Source: Himantopus leucocephalus (taxonomy: Eukaryota > Chordata > Aves > Charadriiformes > Recurvirostridae). From it: 64,000 bases of DNA. Under the pieces are notes generated by a model. That model did not search any database, was not told the DNA's origin, and worked only from the letters and a program-made list of their open reading frames with translations. The translations under genes and the position numbers were made by a program. Where the stretch lies: contig RSEF01000012.1 of the NCBI GenBank assembly GCA_003993805.1, positions 239,268 through 303,267 on the forward strand, written 5' to 3'. How positions within the stretch are numbered: position 1 is the first letter of the stretch; each line of letters starts with the position of its first letter. Positions 1-10,873 of this stretch are shown piece by piece.

Positions 1-3000
1 TTGGTTTGCTTTTTGTCCAGAGGTCTTTGAAACCAAATGGAAGCTCCAAACTGGTGTTGAGTCAAACCCTTAGTCTGGCTGTGGGTATGTGGAAATGAGC
101 CAGAGTGGTCAAGATGGGCTGTAGCACTCCAACCTGCTTTGAGTGCTGTATCACTCTTTCCTGTACTGTAAGGGGTCTTGTGTCTCCCTGTTATGCTGAA
201 GCAGTGAAATGAAAACCTGAGTGAGCTGCACCTCTGCACAACACAGTTGCACGGGGAAGGGTTTCTTGGTAAGAACACAGTGGGATGTTTGTGCTTGCCA
301 GCTGGGGCTCTTGTTTTGCTGCAGCACTTGCAGTGTCCCTGCAGTAATTCTCCTTCAGCCAGGAAGGAGCCTGCAGGTGCAGTCTGTGCTGCAGGGCAAG
401 AGGCTGCTTTGGGGAGAAGCAGAGGCCCAAAAAATAGTATTTTGGCACCTGGATTCCTATTGCAGGCCATGTCCTGTCAGTGTTTTGTTGCCCTCGAGGT
501 ACTAGCATAGTGAATTTAACTGCACGTAGGTCAGGAGTGGGGCAAAGAACGCAGAAGTTGTTTGGGTTGTGGTGCTGGGTACTACACCTGGAAAGCCAGG
601 CATCCAAACCCTTCCGTGACTGTGATATTCTGCAACTCTAGCTACCCTGTGCAGCTGCTTGGAAAAGGACACGTAGGAAAGGTTTCTTGCAAGGACCTCT
701 GAGATTGCTTAGTACATACTAGTTACGTTTGCCCCGGTGTTGTGGCTGACCATAAAAAGTTGAGTGGAACAGCATCAGAAAGCTCTTGCAGTTCTGCTTT
801 AGTCCTAACAGTGCTGCTCACCACAGTTATCATGCTGGTCTTCTCTGTGCTTTCAGTGCCTCCTCTCTGAGGTGACCAGCGCCCCAGCTGTCCTGCTCAG
901 ATCGACTGTCCTTAACTTGAACTAGCTGGTTTAGAGCGAAGTCCTCATACGGAGAGGGCCATCTATAGCTGTCTCATGGGGCAGAAGCTCAGTCCAAGAC
1001 CAGACTCCTCTAAAGGGCACAGGCTTGAAAATGGGGACATAAATGCAAGCGCTTGGCTTTGCAGCTGCAGTAGATGTTGGGTCCCATAGGAAGCCTAGCA
1101 CCAAAGTGGTGAATTAATGAACTATGATTTACTTTCAGTTGTGTTCTTGTAACCAAGTCTACGTTGAGGTGCTGATGGTTTTTGCACCAGCTGAAGCGGT
1201 CACACTCTTTAGAAGTTTTTACCTCTTTCTGCTTTTTTCCTTAACAATGACAAGGGCTCTAGTTGCGTGATCTTCCACAAGTGTGAAAGTGGCCTTGTGT
1301 GTTGCTTGGAGCCTGAGTCTCCAACACCACTTGTCAAGGCTGCGGTGCATGGCCTTCTGGTGCTCCCTCCTTCTGGAAAGTGTGTGAGTGTACGTGTGTC
1401 GACCTACAAGGGTAGCACAGGTGATGCACGCTCAACCATAGCTTCTTAAGATGTAACTTCAGGACTTCCTGGCTGCATACCCAGTCCTTCTCCTCCTTTT
1501 GCCCTACTCTAAGAGAAGAACAGGCTCTGGTAGTGCTGTCTGTCCACGTGATGTTCTTGCTGGGGCTTGCTGTAGTCTGTGGCATTGAAAAATAGAAAGG
1601 ACGTACCCTGTTATCACTGTGCTGTGGCAAGAACACAGTTGTATTCATGTAGAACTATTGCAGTCTATTTGTAAGACATGATATAATTGAAAAGTCTGGC
1701 ACATTTCCCACAGCAAACATTGTTAATCCCCACTAGCTAGGATTAGTCACCACTTCTTACAAGCCTTGACACAGAGCTAGCAAGTTATTCAGTTAATCCG
1801 CACTTACAGGATAAATACTGCATCCTATGGGAAATTAGGCAGCGTCGTCTTCCTCTCCTATTGTACAGTGATGCATTGCGTCTCTTACACCTGAAGGTGG
1901 AAGGGAAAAATGCAATAACATGTGATTGATGTTAGCAGACACCTGCTATCACAATGCAGCTGGATCAGCAGGGAAATTTAGTACAAAATAGCTTGCTGAA
2001 ACCAGGCGGTGAATATAAGCAGCATCTTTGTGCTCTTTATGGCACTGGAGAATTTTCCTGTTACACAACAATAAGTCTTGATGCCTCACAGCTGCAAGAC
2101 TCTTCCAAGTGTCCTCTTTTCCTTTTTACTGTGGGTTTTTTCCTCATGTGATCTCAAGCTGTATCCACAAGTAGCATCACTGGAGTTGGTTAGTATATTT
2201 CCCATGAACCCAAGGTTGCCGAGATGAAGGCTCTGAACTTTTGCAGAGTCCAAAGTGCAGCTCCAAGTTTCCTCATGGACAATCTCCAAAACAGCAAGAT
2301 CTTACTAAGTAGGTGACCTGAGATCTCACTTTTCTGGGCAAAATAGCTGAGTGGATCTGGAAACACCAGGTCTCCAGCTGTTTGCAATTTACCCAGGGAA
2401 GCTGGCTTGAAGCAGAGCACTAGGGAAGTTCAGAGACTTCAGTTCAGCAGCCCTGCCAGGGAATTTCTTCTGAGCCTCCACATTGCGTCTAGTGAAACCA
2501 AGACCACCATCAGTGGGCACAAGCAGGGAAAGAAGGGGCCTTCTGGCTGGGGAGCTCTTGATGTGTGAAGAGTTTTGAAAATTTATTTCACTGTGGTTTG
2601 ATCCCAAATGTTTTAAAAAAATAAACTATTACTTAAATAAGTATTCCCTTAGATGCTTAACTCTCCCTATGGTTTTGACCAACTTAAATTACATTTTATC
2701 TTAGGTCATGGGATAAATAATTACGTAAATGAATGGATGTTTCTTCACCTCGTTGATTTATCATCTCATTGGACTGAGTCATGTTTTCAGGGATTTTAAG
2801 CTTAAATTTCACTCTGTCAGTAAAGTGGAGTTGTAAGTCTTAAGCAAGATGCTTTCGAAAAGACAGGACTCATGCAAAGAGCTTTTTCTGTTTTGACAAT
2901 CTGTCTAGTCACTTATCCACATTACTGTGTGACTAAGTTTCCTTAAATCTGGTAGTGAATTATGTTCCCCTCTTGCCCCATCCTGAAAAAGCCTTCTGGT

Positions 3001-3740
3001 GAGCATGTGCATGACCAGCCCTGACTCCCCGGTATCTTGCCTGAGTGAACGCCGGCTGCCAGGCGAAGTCTGGCATGGGTATCATAGCAAGTTGAGGTTT
3101 TCACATCTTGTGATGTTTGTGTCTTATCCTTGTCCTTTGCTTTGTGGTGTTGGTTGTTGAAAAGTTAAGATTCATTTCCATCCCATCATTAGCTGGCTAA
3201 AATAGTTCTACATGTGATGTTGGAGTTACAGCAGGCTGAGCGATAAAATTGTGCAAACACCGGGAGTCCAGCGGACAGCAGTGTTTTAACCTCTTGTTTC
3301 TACTGATCCTGGATGTGGTGAGGATGCTTGTCATGCTCAGTACCTGTTTAGAAACTCTCCTACCTGTAGTTTGGATTTTTAAGTACTTCTTTATTATGTT
3401 TCCATCATATTTCTTCAAGACAGGTCAGTAACTGCAAGAAGAAGGTGCTCAGCTTGTCCTGTCTTTGCTGGCCCTGGAACCAGCTTGTCCCTGCAGTACT
3501 TTCTCGAGCAGTGTCCTGGCCCCGTGTTCAGGGTGGCCAAGCAGAAGGGCATCCATCCCTGCTGGCACCTTATCGGTCAGGTCCAAAAGCTGTAACGTTT
3601 CTGTGCTTTCCCCAGAGTGTGTATTTTGTGTCTAATAAACCACATCGGTAGGGCTCTTAGAGAAAATGCAGCGTTCAGGCTGCCTTTGTAAACTGACACT
3701 ACCCTACAGCTCCTGGAGACAAGAGCCGGTGTTTCTTTGG
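1..3740. other. Gene-free unique DNA
   Basis: No recognisable gene or repeat is visible. The longest open frame is 138 codons on the minus strand (191-607), but two plus-strand frames are open over the same bases. This is the pattern of a stop-poor, GC-richer patch rather than of a coding exon. A short AT-rich stretch lies around 2600-2760. The end of the patch near 600-636 vaguely resembles a CR1 tail but is too short to call. Confidence 0.6.
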
Positions 3741-3755
3741 TGCCTGGAGATGATC

Positions 3756-3937
3756 AGGGGAAGGGGGCGGAGGGGGAGGTTATAGGCCGGTTGAGATAAA
3801 TCGCTGAGTCAATTGGAAATTGCCAGCAGTATTTGTCTCCCCTTCTGTCCCCATCTAGAATTTACACGAGAAGGTCATGTTACTGTTGTTTCCTCTTCTA
3901 CATTCCCTGTCAGACAAGGTCATTTTTGAAGCCAATG
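3756..3937. promoter_or_regulatory. Candidate regulatory cluster: GC box, GATA, AP-1/NF-E2, CCAAT and AGGTCA half-sites
   Basis: Seen in the sequence, in order: a G-rich run with a GC-box-like GGGGGCGGAG (3763-3772), AGATAA (3794-3799), TGAGTCA (3805-3811), an inverted CCAAT as ATTGG (3812-3816), AAGGTCA at 3871-3877 and again at 3916-3922, and CCAAT at 3932-3936. GATA next to an NF-E2/AP-1 site is a known layout in erythroid enhancers, and AAGGTCA is the half-site of several nuclear receptors. That these work together is inference. Short motifs occur by chance, but this density within 180 bp is higher than in the flanking DNA I read. Confidence 0.3.
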
Positions 3938-3960
3938 ACCAGTTAAGCTAATGCTGCAAC

Positions 3961-6234
3961 CATGGAAAATTATTATCAAAGGGGACAAGCTTCAAAGTAG
4001 ATGATTAACTGGCACATCCGATGACTGGTTACATTTTAACAGGCTCCTTTTGCACAATTCCCTTCAGCTGTAGCGAACTTGAACTCATGAAAATGAGTTT
4101 CCCATGAGATGCAATGGGGTCACTCTCCCTTACAATGTGGCTAAAGCATCCAGTCCTGGCTGAATAAATAGATGGTAAGAGAAAGGACATGGTCCCCTCA
4201 TACCAAACTCCTAGGAGCTTTCCCTGGAAGCCCAGATGTTGTCCCTGCTCCCAGTCCCTTGGTACCGCTGGTAGAATTTGCTTTATTTTCTGTTACCAGG
4301 ATTATGAGAAGCATAGTCTAAGTTGTCCTGAGATAGGTACAGCTTCTCATAGTCCTTAACTAGCGAGAGCATCAAGGTGGATTAAAGCCAACCCCACTCC
4401 CGTGTTGGCTCAGGTTTTGGAGTAGCTAAGAGCCAGGCTGGGTTTCTGGGAGGTGTAATTCATTGAGGAGGGAAATGCAAAGGAGTACAATGGAGCCAGG
4501 AGGAGCAAAGTAAGGGCTGAGTTACAGCAGTGTGGCCTAAATGGATCCTTCTACTACTGTGTTTTGGAAATGTGGTTTTCCTAAAAGAAAATGTTGTGAG
4601 GCTGTACGGTGTTTTGGTGTGGAGTACGTATGCAATATTTACAATCTTATCATCTGAATTAGCTGCAGGGTTTGAATGTTTTATTTTTAATAAAGGAAAA
4701 AGAAGGCTGACAAACCAAAGGGGAGTACAGCAATGCAATGAAACCTCATGGAGAGAAAGACTCTGTCACAAGGGGAGCTTTTTTGAGTAAATTCATTCAT
4801 TGCTTCATGTATACACTGCATCAGTCTTTCCCCTATGGCTTCCTTTCACTGTGGTTTGAAAGGTGCATTGAGGAACCTCAAGTCATCTTGCTTCAACCTG
4901 AAATGCAAGAGATGCTGATGTGGTTAAAGCCATTTGGAGCCAAACCGTTAGCTGCCAGCCACCAGCAGAGGCGTCGATACCTGTGAAGCTGCATACCTGT
5001 GTCAGCGGAGCATCTGGCACAGAAGTTTACCCCCTTGTTGAAAAACTCACCTAAGGTGACTGTTTTCAGACGGCTTTTTCCTCACTGATCCTGTCCCAGT
5101 GCAGCTAGCCTGCTCATGGGTGTCTAATTTAGCTCTTGTACTGCTGTCATGGATGTGTCTAGACTGACTGTGGTTGTCCCTGTTTGACTGCAGTCTGGTC
5201 CAGAGTCCATCTGGTTACACAAGGAATAAGCAGAATCTGCCTTGCTGGTGGTGCCTGGGGAGTGCGAGGCGCAGAGGCAGGTATGCAGCCCTATCCTTGG
5301 CATCATTCCCCAGACTCAATTATCTTGTCTCCCTTGCGTGACCCCTTCCAGCTTGCGTACGGCTGAGGGCAGAAATTGGCCTTTACTTTGGTTTATTTAC
5401 GGCAGCTACGATTTTGTTCTGTTTCCCTATTAGCCATAAGGAATGAATTCTGTTCTTGGCCCAATCGGGGTAACTGTGAGCAGGCTCATGCCTGTGCACT
5501 CGGAGGCTGTTTTTAAAAGCTGACTGATACCAGTGTTACGGTGTAAAGCTGATAAATCTTTAAAGAGAAGGTCAGGGGGCTGCCTGCAGAGGCCTGACAT
5601 TAGCTTCTATTGACAGCGATAGAAACCGGTGGTGTATGTCTCTGGTATCAAAGAAGGATATCTAAAATTCACCTCTGCCTAAAGGGCTAATCTTCCAAAG
5701 TCGTTCTGAATGGCGTCTGAGACAGGCTTGAGCAGGGCAGGCGTTCACGTTTGTCCCACAGGCTGGATCTGCCCTCCCCTTCCCCACAAATAGCTCTGAG
5801 TCAAAGCTTTGACAGTGTTGTATGCACAGCTCATTCAGAAAGCAGAGCAAACTGGTGTGTCTCTGCTGGGCAGCGGTTAATTGAGACCTGCGGCACTGAA
5901 GGCCTCTGGCAATCAAAAATCTGGTTATAAAGGAGTTTTTCATTTGTTTCTTTTGAACCACATGAATGGAAACTGGGGTGTCTCACGTAGCGACATGATC
6001 CCCATTCCTAAGCCTCATAATGAAATCTTGAAGGTTTGGAGGCAGGACCAAAGGAGGAGCCAGCACTGGCAAACGCCTTGTCCCTGTTGGAGGTGGTGTC
6101 CTTATCCTAGTGGAGATGGGCTCAGGTGTGGGTCCTGTGTAGTTACACCCCAGCTGGAAGTTCATCAGCCTCGTTGGCTGCTGTTCCAGTTGTGTAACTG
6201 TTTGTGAGAAGTTGTCCAGGATGACAGATGCCAG
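3961..6234. other. Gene-free unique DNA
   Basis: No gene or repeat recognised. The part around 3960-4080 is AT-rich and low in simple repeats. Frames of 80-108 codons (for example 5881-6207 plus and 5983-6258 minus) overlap each other on opposite strands and match no family I know. Confidence 0.6.
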
Positions 6235-6297
6235 AAGGCACAAACCCCAGTTTACCACAGAATTCTATGATTCTATGATAAACTGGGTTTGTGCCTT
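6235..6297. repeat. Long inverted repeat (hairpin) enclosing a CR1 3' tip
   Basis: The left arm (6235-6254) and right arm (6279-6297) are complementary over 19 base pairs with one unpaired C in the left arm. The right arm reads TTTGTGCC at its distal part and the left arm carries the matching GGCACAAA. The 24-base loop (6255-6278) holds ATTCTATG followed by ATTCTATGA, the octamer repeat that ends CR1 LINEs. No other CR1 sequence is visible beside it, so either a minimal CR1 3' end lies between inverted arms or the octamers arose independently. An RNA copy would fold strongly, but nothing shows that it is transcribed. Confidence 0.75.
6262..6278 (+). mobile_element. CR1 3' terminal octamer repeat, isolated
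   Basis: Two copies of ATTCTATG stand in tandem, which is the diagnostic 3' end of CR1 retrotransposons in birds. The usual upstream sequence (a GTTGGACTAGATGATC-like block) is missing, so only the tip is recognisable. It forms the loop of the hairpin at 6235-6297. Chance origin cannot be excluded for 17 bases. Confidence 0.45.
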
Positions 6298-8361
6298 GTA
6301 AAACTTGTACATGAAATGTAAGGTGTTGGAAACAGTGAAACATGCCCGTCTCTAATACCGCCAGCAAGACAAGGTTTCTGGGAAGAATATCTCAGAATAA
6401 ACCAGCTGCTACAGCTGGGAATAAAGCTCACAAGAAATGGCCCTGGAGATCTTTTTCAGGTCTGAAATAGAAGCTGCTAAATTTTAGAAAGACGTTAATT
6501 ACTTAACCATCCTTAGACCAGTGCAGCTACACCAACACTACTGTGACAGCAGCAGCACAGGCATTTGCTAACCTCTTTCTCCATAACTCCACTGGGATAC
6601 ATTGGTCCCTTGTCACCCTGCTCTCATTGGCCTTCTGCCTTTTAAAACGCAGAATGTTCATACAAAGACATTTAAAAAAAATAATCCAGAATTGATTTTA
6701 CATGACAGGCATTGCTGTCAAATTTAGGAAGATGGCCAAAAGGCTACAGAACCGAAGAACAATTGAATACAAGCATTTTTCAGTGCCAAGTGATCTGCTG
6801 TGACCTGGAGTGTTATTTTCACAGCAACCTTTTCTGTGTCTGAACAAGAGACAGGATCTGTCAAGGTACGCAGGGGAATGCCAGTGGGAGCAGTGGTGGC
6901 TTCAAGTCCCAGCGGTCAGGCACTTGGGTAGTTTTGAACTATGCTTTTCTACAATGATTATCTAGGTCCCTTCTTCTGTTGTTCCTGCTTGGATGAAGGA
7001 CTGCACTGTAACTGCTCCCTGCTGGGAGCAAGGACTTTTTTGCATTATAGCAAATGATTCCTTAATTGAGGACTAGACTTGGTGTATTCACATGATACAC
7101 AATACCTTTGAGACCCCTCCATCCAGCTTAGTTAAGATACTACACCAGCTGACAGTGCCCAAGACTGTGTAGAAAGCCAGCACCCAGTGGTCCGAACTGG
7201 AAAGCTGTTTCCCACAGAATTAGGCAGGGCCAAAATTTGCTGAGCCTCAGAGACTGGAGCATTGCTCCTCTTTCCACAAAGCTGAAGTTGATTTGATGCG
7301 CACTGAGGAGCTGGGTCAGTGCTGAACTTTGTAAACAGGTGTGAAGCCACTGCCTGAATGGCTTTGCACCTCGTTACCCCAGGAGGGGCTTGGCCCACTC
7401 TCTTCCTATTTCCTCTTAGTTTGACTGCAAAGTTAAAAGTAGTGTTTGCTTTTGTAGTACTAGCCTGATTTCACTGGTTTATACTGCAGACTGTTGGTGG
7501 GAAGTACCTTGGCACTTAAGTTTTAACTATAGATATTTCAGTTAACACATTTGCACATTTTATTGTGTTGGTTTGTTATGCTTGTGCAGTTTGTACAGGG
7601 CCAGGGGATCCCATAAGAAGGAACATAATGTAAATCTGTATTATTATATACCTTCTAGTGTCAGACTCGAGGAAATCCCAATTGTACTTCTGTTCTTTAA
7701 GGAGAACAGCAAAGAATCAGCCCTCTAGGAAAACTCAGGAAAGCAATAAATGAACTTTTTTCCAATTTTGATAATGAAACTGCAAGTAGATAGTTCATAG
7801 GCGTGATGGACATGCCCTATAGCCTGTGCCAGCAGTCCCCAGATACCAGTGATTCTGGGGGGCCAGGCTGGTACCCACTGGGGTCGGGTGTTTGTGGTCT
7901 GTGCTGGAGGTCTGTCCTTACCATGAGGAGGCAGTGGGGATGGAGACATCTAAGGAGTCTGGGATGCTGGAGGCTGCACAAGGGATGATAAGGATAGAGG
8001 CAAGTTGATAAAATTCGGAGGAGAAAAGCCAGTCCCAAGCAATCGGAAGTGAAGGCAAGAGCAGCCAGACCTACATAAGAAGCCTCACGGAGGCGTTTTT
8101 TGTAGCGTTTCTAGGAGGGGTCTGATTCCAACTTTAACAAAGCTCTGATCACAACCTTTTTCTGAGGCTTTTACAGGACAATGCATCTCAGTGTTGTGAC
8201 AAAATTGGGCTTTGAAATGTCCTATGCAGCCTCTCTGTTGGCAGCCACATCATCCCAATCAATAACATCAGTCCGACAGCCTTCTAGAAGCACTTAGTAG
8301 TTTGGGCACCATCAGGCCCGTTCAAACGCTGACCCAGAGTGTTGCAAGTTTAATAGCAATC
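6298..8361. other. Gene-free unique DNA
   Basis: Nothing recognisable. The small frames at 7132-7398 (minus) and 7725-8038 (both strands) overlap in opposing directions and lack family motifs. The GGTCCCTTCTTC near 6966 recalls a CR1 phrase but has no flanking match. Confidence 0.6.
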
Positions 8362-8424
8362 GGTCCTGTCCCCGACTGGTGTGAACCGAACTCTGCTGGC
8401 GTTAATGGACTGTGCTGGTTTGAA
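8362..8424. repeat. Possible ancient sauropsid interspersed repeat
   Basis: The phrases ACTGGTGTGAACC and GTTAATGGACTGTGCTGG resemble an old, self-complementary repeat common in turtle, crocodile and bird genomes, with ACTGGTGTAAATC-like ends around a short centre. The match is from memory and the copy is badly worn. I cannot name the family. Confidence 0.3.
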
Positions 8425-10799
8425 TGAATTCAGAACCTAATAGTAAAGCTTTTCTTGAAAACCCATTTTAGGAGATGCTGCTGCTGTTAACATGGGACTG
8501 TGTCTCTGCCTTGAATATAAATGCAGAGTTGACTGCTATTAAATACACAAGTGACTAAATCATACAGCAATAGCAGCATGCAATCATCAGCTCCTCTGTG
8601 GTCACTGTGCACTTCGGACTGATGGCTCTGGGGGCTCACAGCTTAGCAGGGGCTACCCCTGGAGCAGGAAAAGCCCATGCTTTGCAAAAAAGTGTGGTTT
8701 GGGAAACACCAACCCTTTGCTCCCAGCCAAAATGGACCACAGCCAGGTGTTTGGGATGTGAGTTCATCTCATGCAGCATCTGCCGAAAATGTACAGCAGA
8801 GCTCCGGCTGTTCAGTTATTAAAGATGCTGGCTGTATTTTCGTTGTGGAGTGAGTGAGTCTTGGGTCTCGGGATCAAGCTGTAGGGTAATTACAGCATCA
8901 CTGTCCCTGCCACCCTCGCAACCAGTGCTCATGCACTGTCTCAGGACACGGGGAGAAGAGGCACTGGAAGTCTCATCTTTCCTTTAGGGTACCTAACCCA
9001 GCTCGGATCAGAGACCTCCACAGTGCCAGGGCATTGCTCTTGCTCCAGGAGCAGATAGCCCACAGCACTGGGCTTTGTTACGCTCCAGAGTCCAGTTCCT
9101 CATCCTCCTTTCTTGAACACTATTTAGAAAAACTCACAGTGTCTCCTACCCCTTGAAGGTGTTTTACACATGAGAGTTGACTCACCTGCACCTAAAGGCA
9201 GTGAATTGAGGCCTAATTATTTGTCTAGAAAAACAAAATAAAAACAATGAGGCAGTTGGTAATGGCTTAAAGAGGTAGTTTTGAAGATAGAATTTTATCT
9301 TACAAAAAAGGGCGTGTGGGGAGGAGGAAGCAAATGACTGTGAAGGACAGATGTAAGGAGAAGCCTATAGCATTTGTATTTGCAGTCCTTCCTTTTTTTT
9401 TTTTTTGCTTCATTATCTGTCTGGAAGGTTATGGAGAAATACAGAAACCAAATAGTTGTTTGCTTTTAAAAGATTTTAATCTTTAGCTCAAAGGTTGGGA
9501 GATCCCCATATTGGCCTTAAGCCATGTGTTTTGGTTTGGTTTTCCTTGGGGGATGGCAGGGAAGGATAATTGTCTTCCCCCCCGCACTGAGGTGAGACTT
9601 GTTGGAAAAATTCCTCCAAGATGAAACTCCCTTGAGCTTGGCATAGATACACAGGGAATAAACACCATGTGTGGTGTGCAGGGCACCGGGCAAGATATAT
9701 AGCAGGTCCTTTGCAGAGATGTCTCTGTTATGTTTAACCTACCACGCAGGGATTTCACAATTATTGCAGAACATAACTCAGCGTTGAAGTGATCCAATAA
9801 AATTTATTATATAAATCTTTACAAAGACAAGGGACAAAAAGAAGGGCAGTGCACTTAGGAGTCTGAATGTTGCGGGCACGGAGAATGTGTGGTTTATCTC
9901 CACTGAACAAAGTTCTGCAGCAAAACCTGTATGCATCAGCACACCCGACAGCAGAGGTACAAAAGCTCTCCATCTCTTGGCCAGCAATCTCTGTAGCCTG
10001 GGCAGCATTTTCTTTTAACCTTCTCATGACAAGCATATCTTCGCTTGCGTTTAGTGCTGTAGAAATAGTTGGTTTTAAAACTCATGTTCGCTAACGAACA
10101 GTGACACTGTTTTGGGTCAGCTTGAGCGTTAACTCTCTAAATCTGCTCTGTGAAAAGAAGAAAACAAAAATGTTAGGTGGGAGTTGAACAAAATAGTTTT
10201 GCTCTTTTAAATGGCCGTTACTGGGACAGCAGCTCCTTGTCCCATTCTCCTCTGGAAGCCAGGTTTTGTGTCACTGTCCTATCAAGGCAGTGGATTGTTC
10301 TGCTGGAGGCCAGGCTTGGTGCATGGTGAAGAGAAGCCTCCTTTTCCATTTGGAAGAAGGGTGGTATAGCAATAATGAATTTGAAGCCATCTCTTCTCTA
10401 TCTTTCCATTGCTTTGTTGGGCAAGTGAAAATACTGGCCAGGGTCATGTACCTTGTCTTCTGAGAGAGATACATGTTCTGCCCTGGCTTTGTTTCCATGA
10501 TGTCAGACATTCTTGCTTATAGAGCATGCCAAGCTGAAATGCACTGGGATATCAAAACGCCTGTTAATATACAGAGAGTACCCTTATATTTTCAAATATC
10601 AGCTTATCACCTAGTTAGAGATAAGACACAAAAGAGCAACTCTGCCAAGGGAAATGAGATGAGATTCCCATGCCACTGAATGAAATATTATCTTGTGTAA
10701 ACCAGACAAAATGTGAGTCCTGAACCCGTGTTCAACCAAACTACAGCTGTTTCAAAGCATCCCTAAAAAGTGCCTTTTCTTTTTTTCCATTTCCTCTAG
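8425..10799. other. Gene-free unique DNA with a poly-T run
   Basis: The only simple repeat is a run of 14 T at 9393-9406. Opposing open frames at 9761-10094 cover the same bases on both strands, which argues against coding. A pyrimidine-rich tract ending in CTCTAG closes the segment at 10799 and could serve as a splice acceptor. Confidence 0.6.
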
Positions 10800-10873
10800 A
10801 CAAAGCACTTATCGTGGCAGTGAGGATGAGAACAAACAGGCCACCCCATCAGTCTGCTGCCAGATCAAACCTG

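Noticed and set aside
600..640. CR1-like tail (CCAAACCCTTCCGTGACTGTG)
   Set aside because: Resembles a CR1 end only over about 25 bases, and the sequence upstream does not match.
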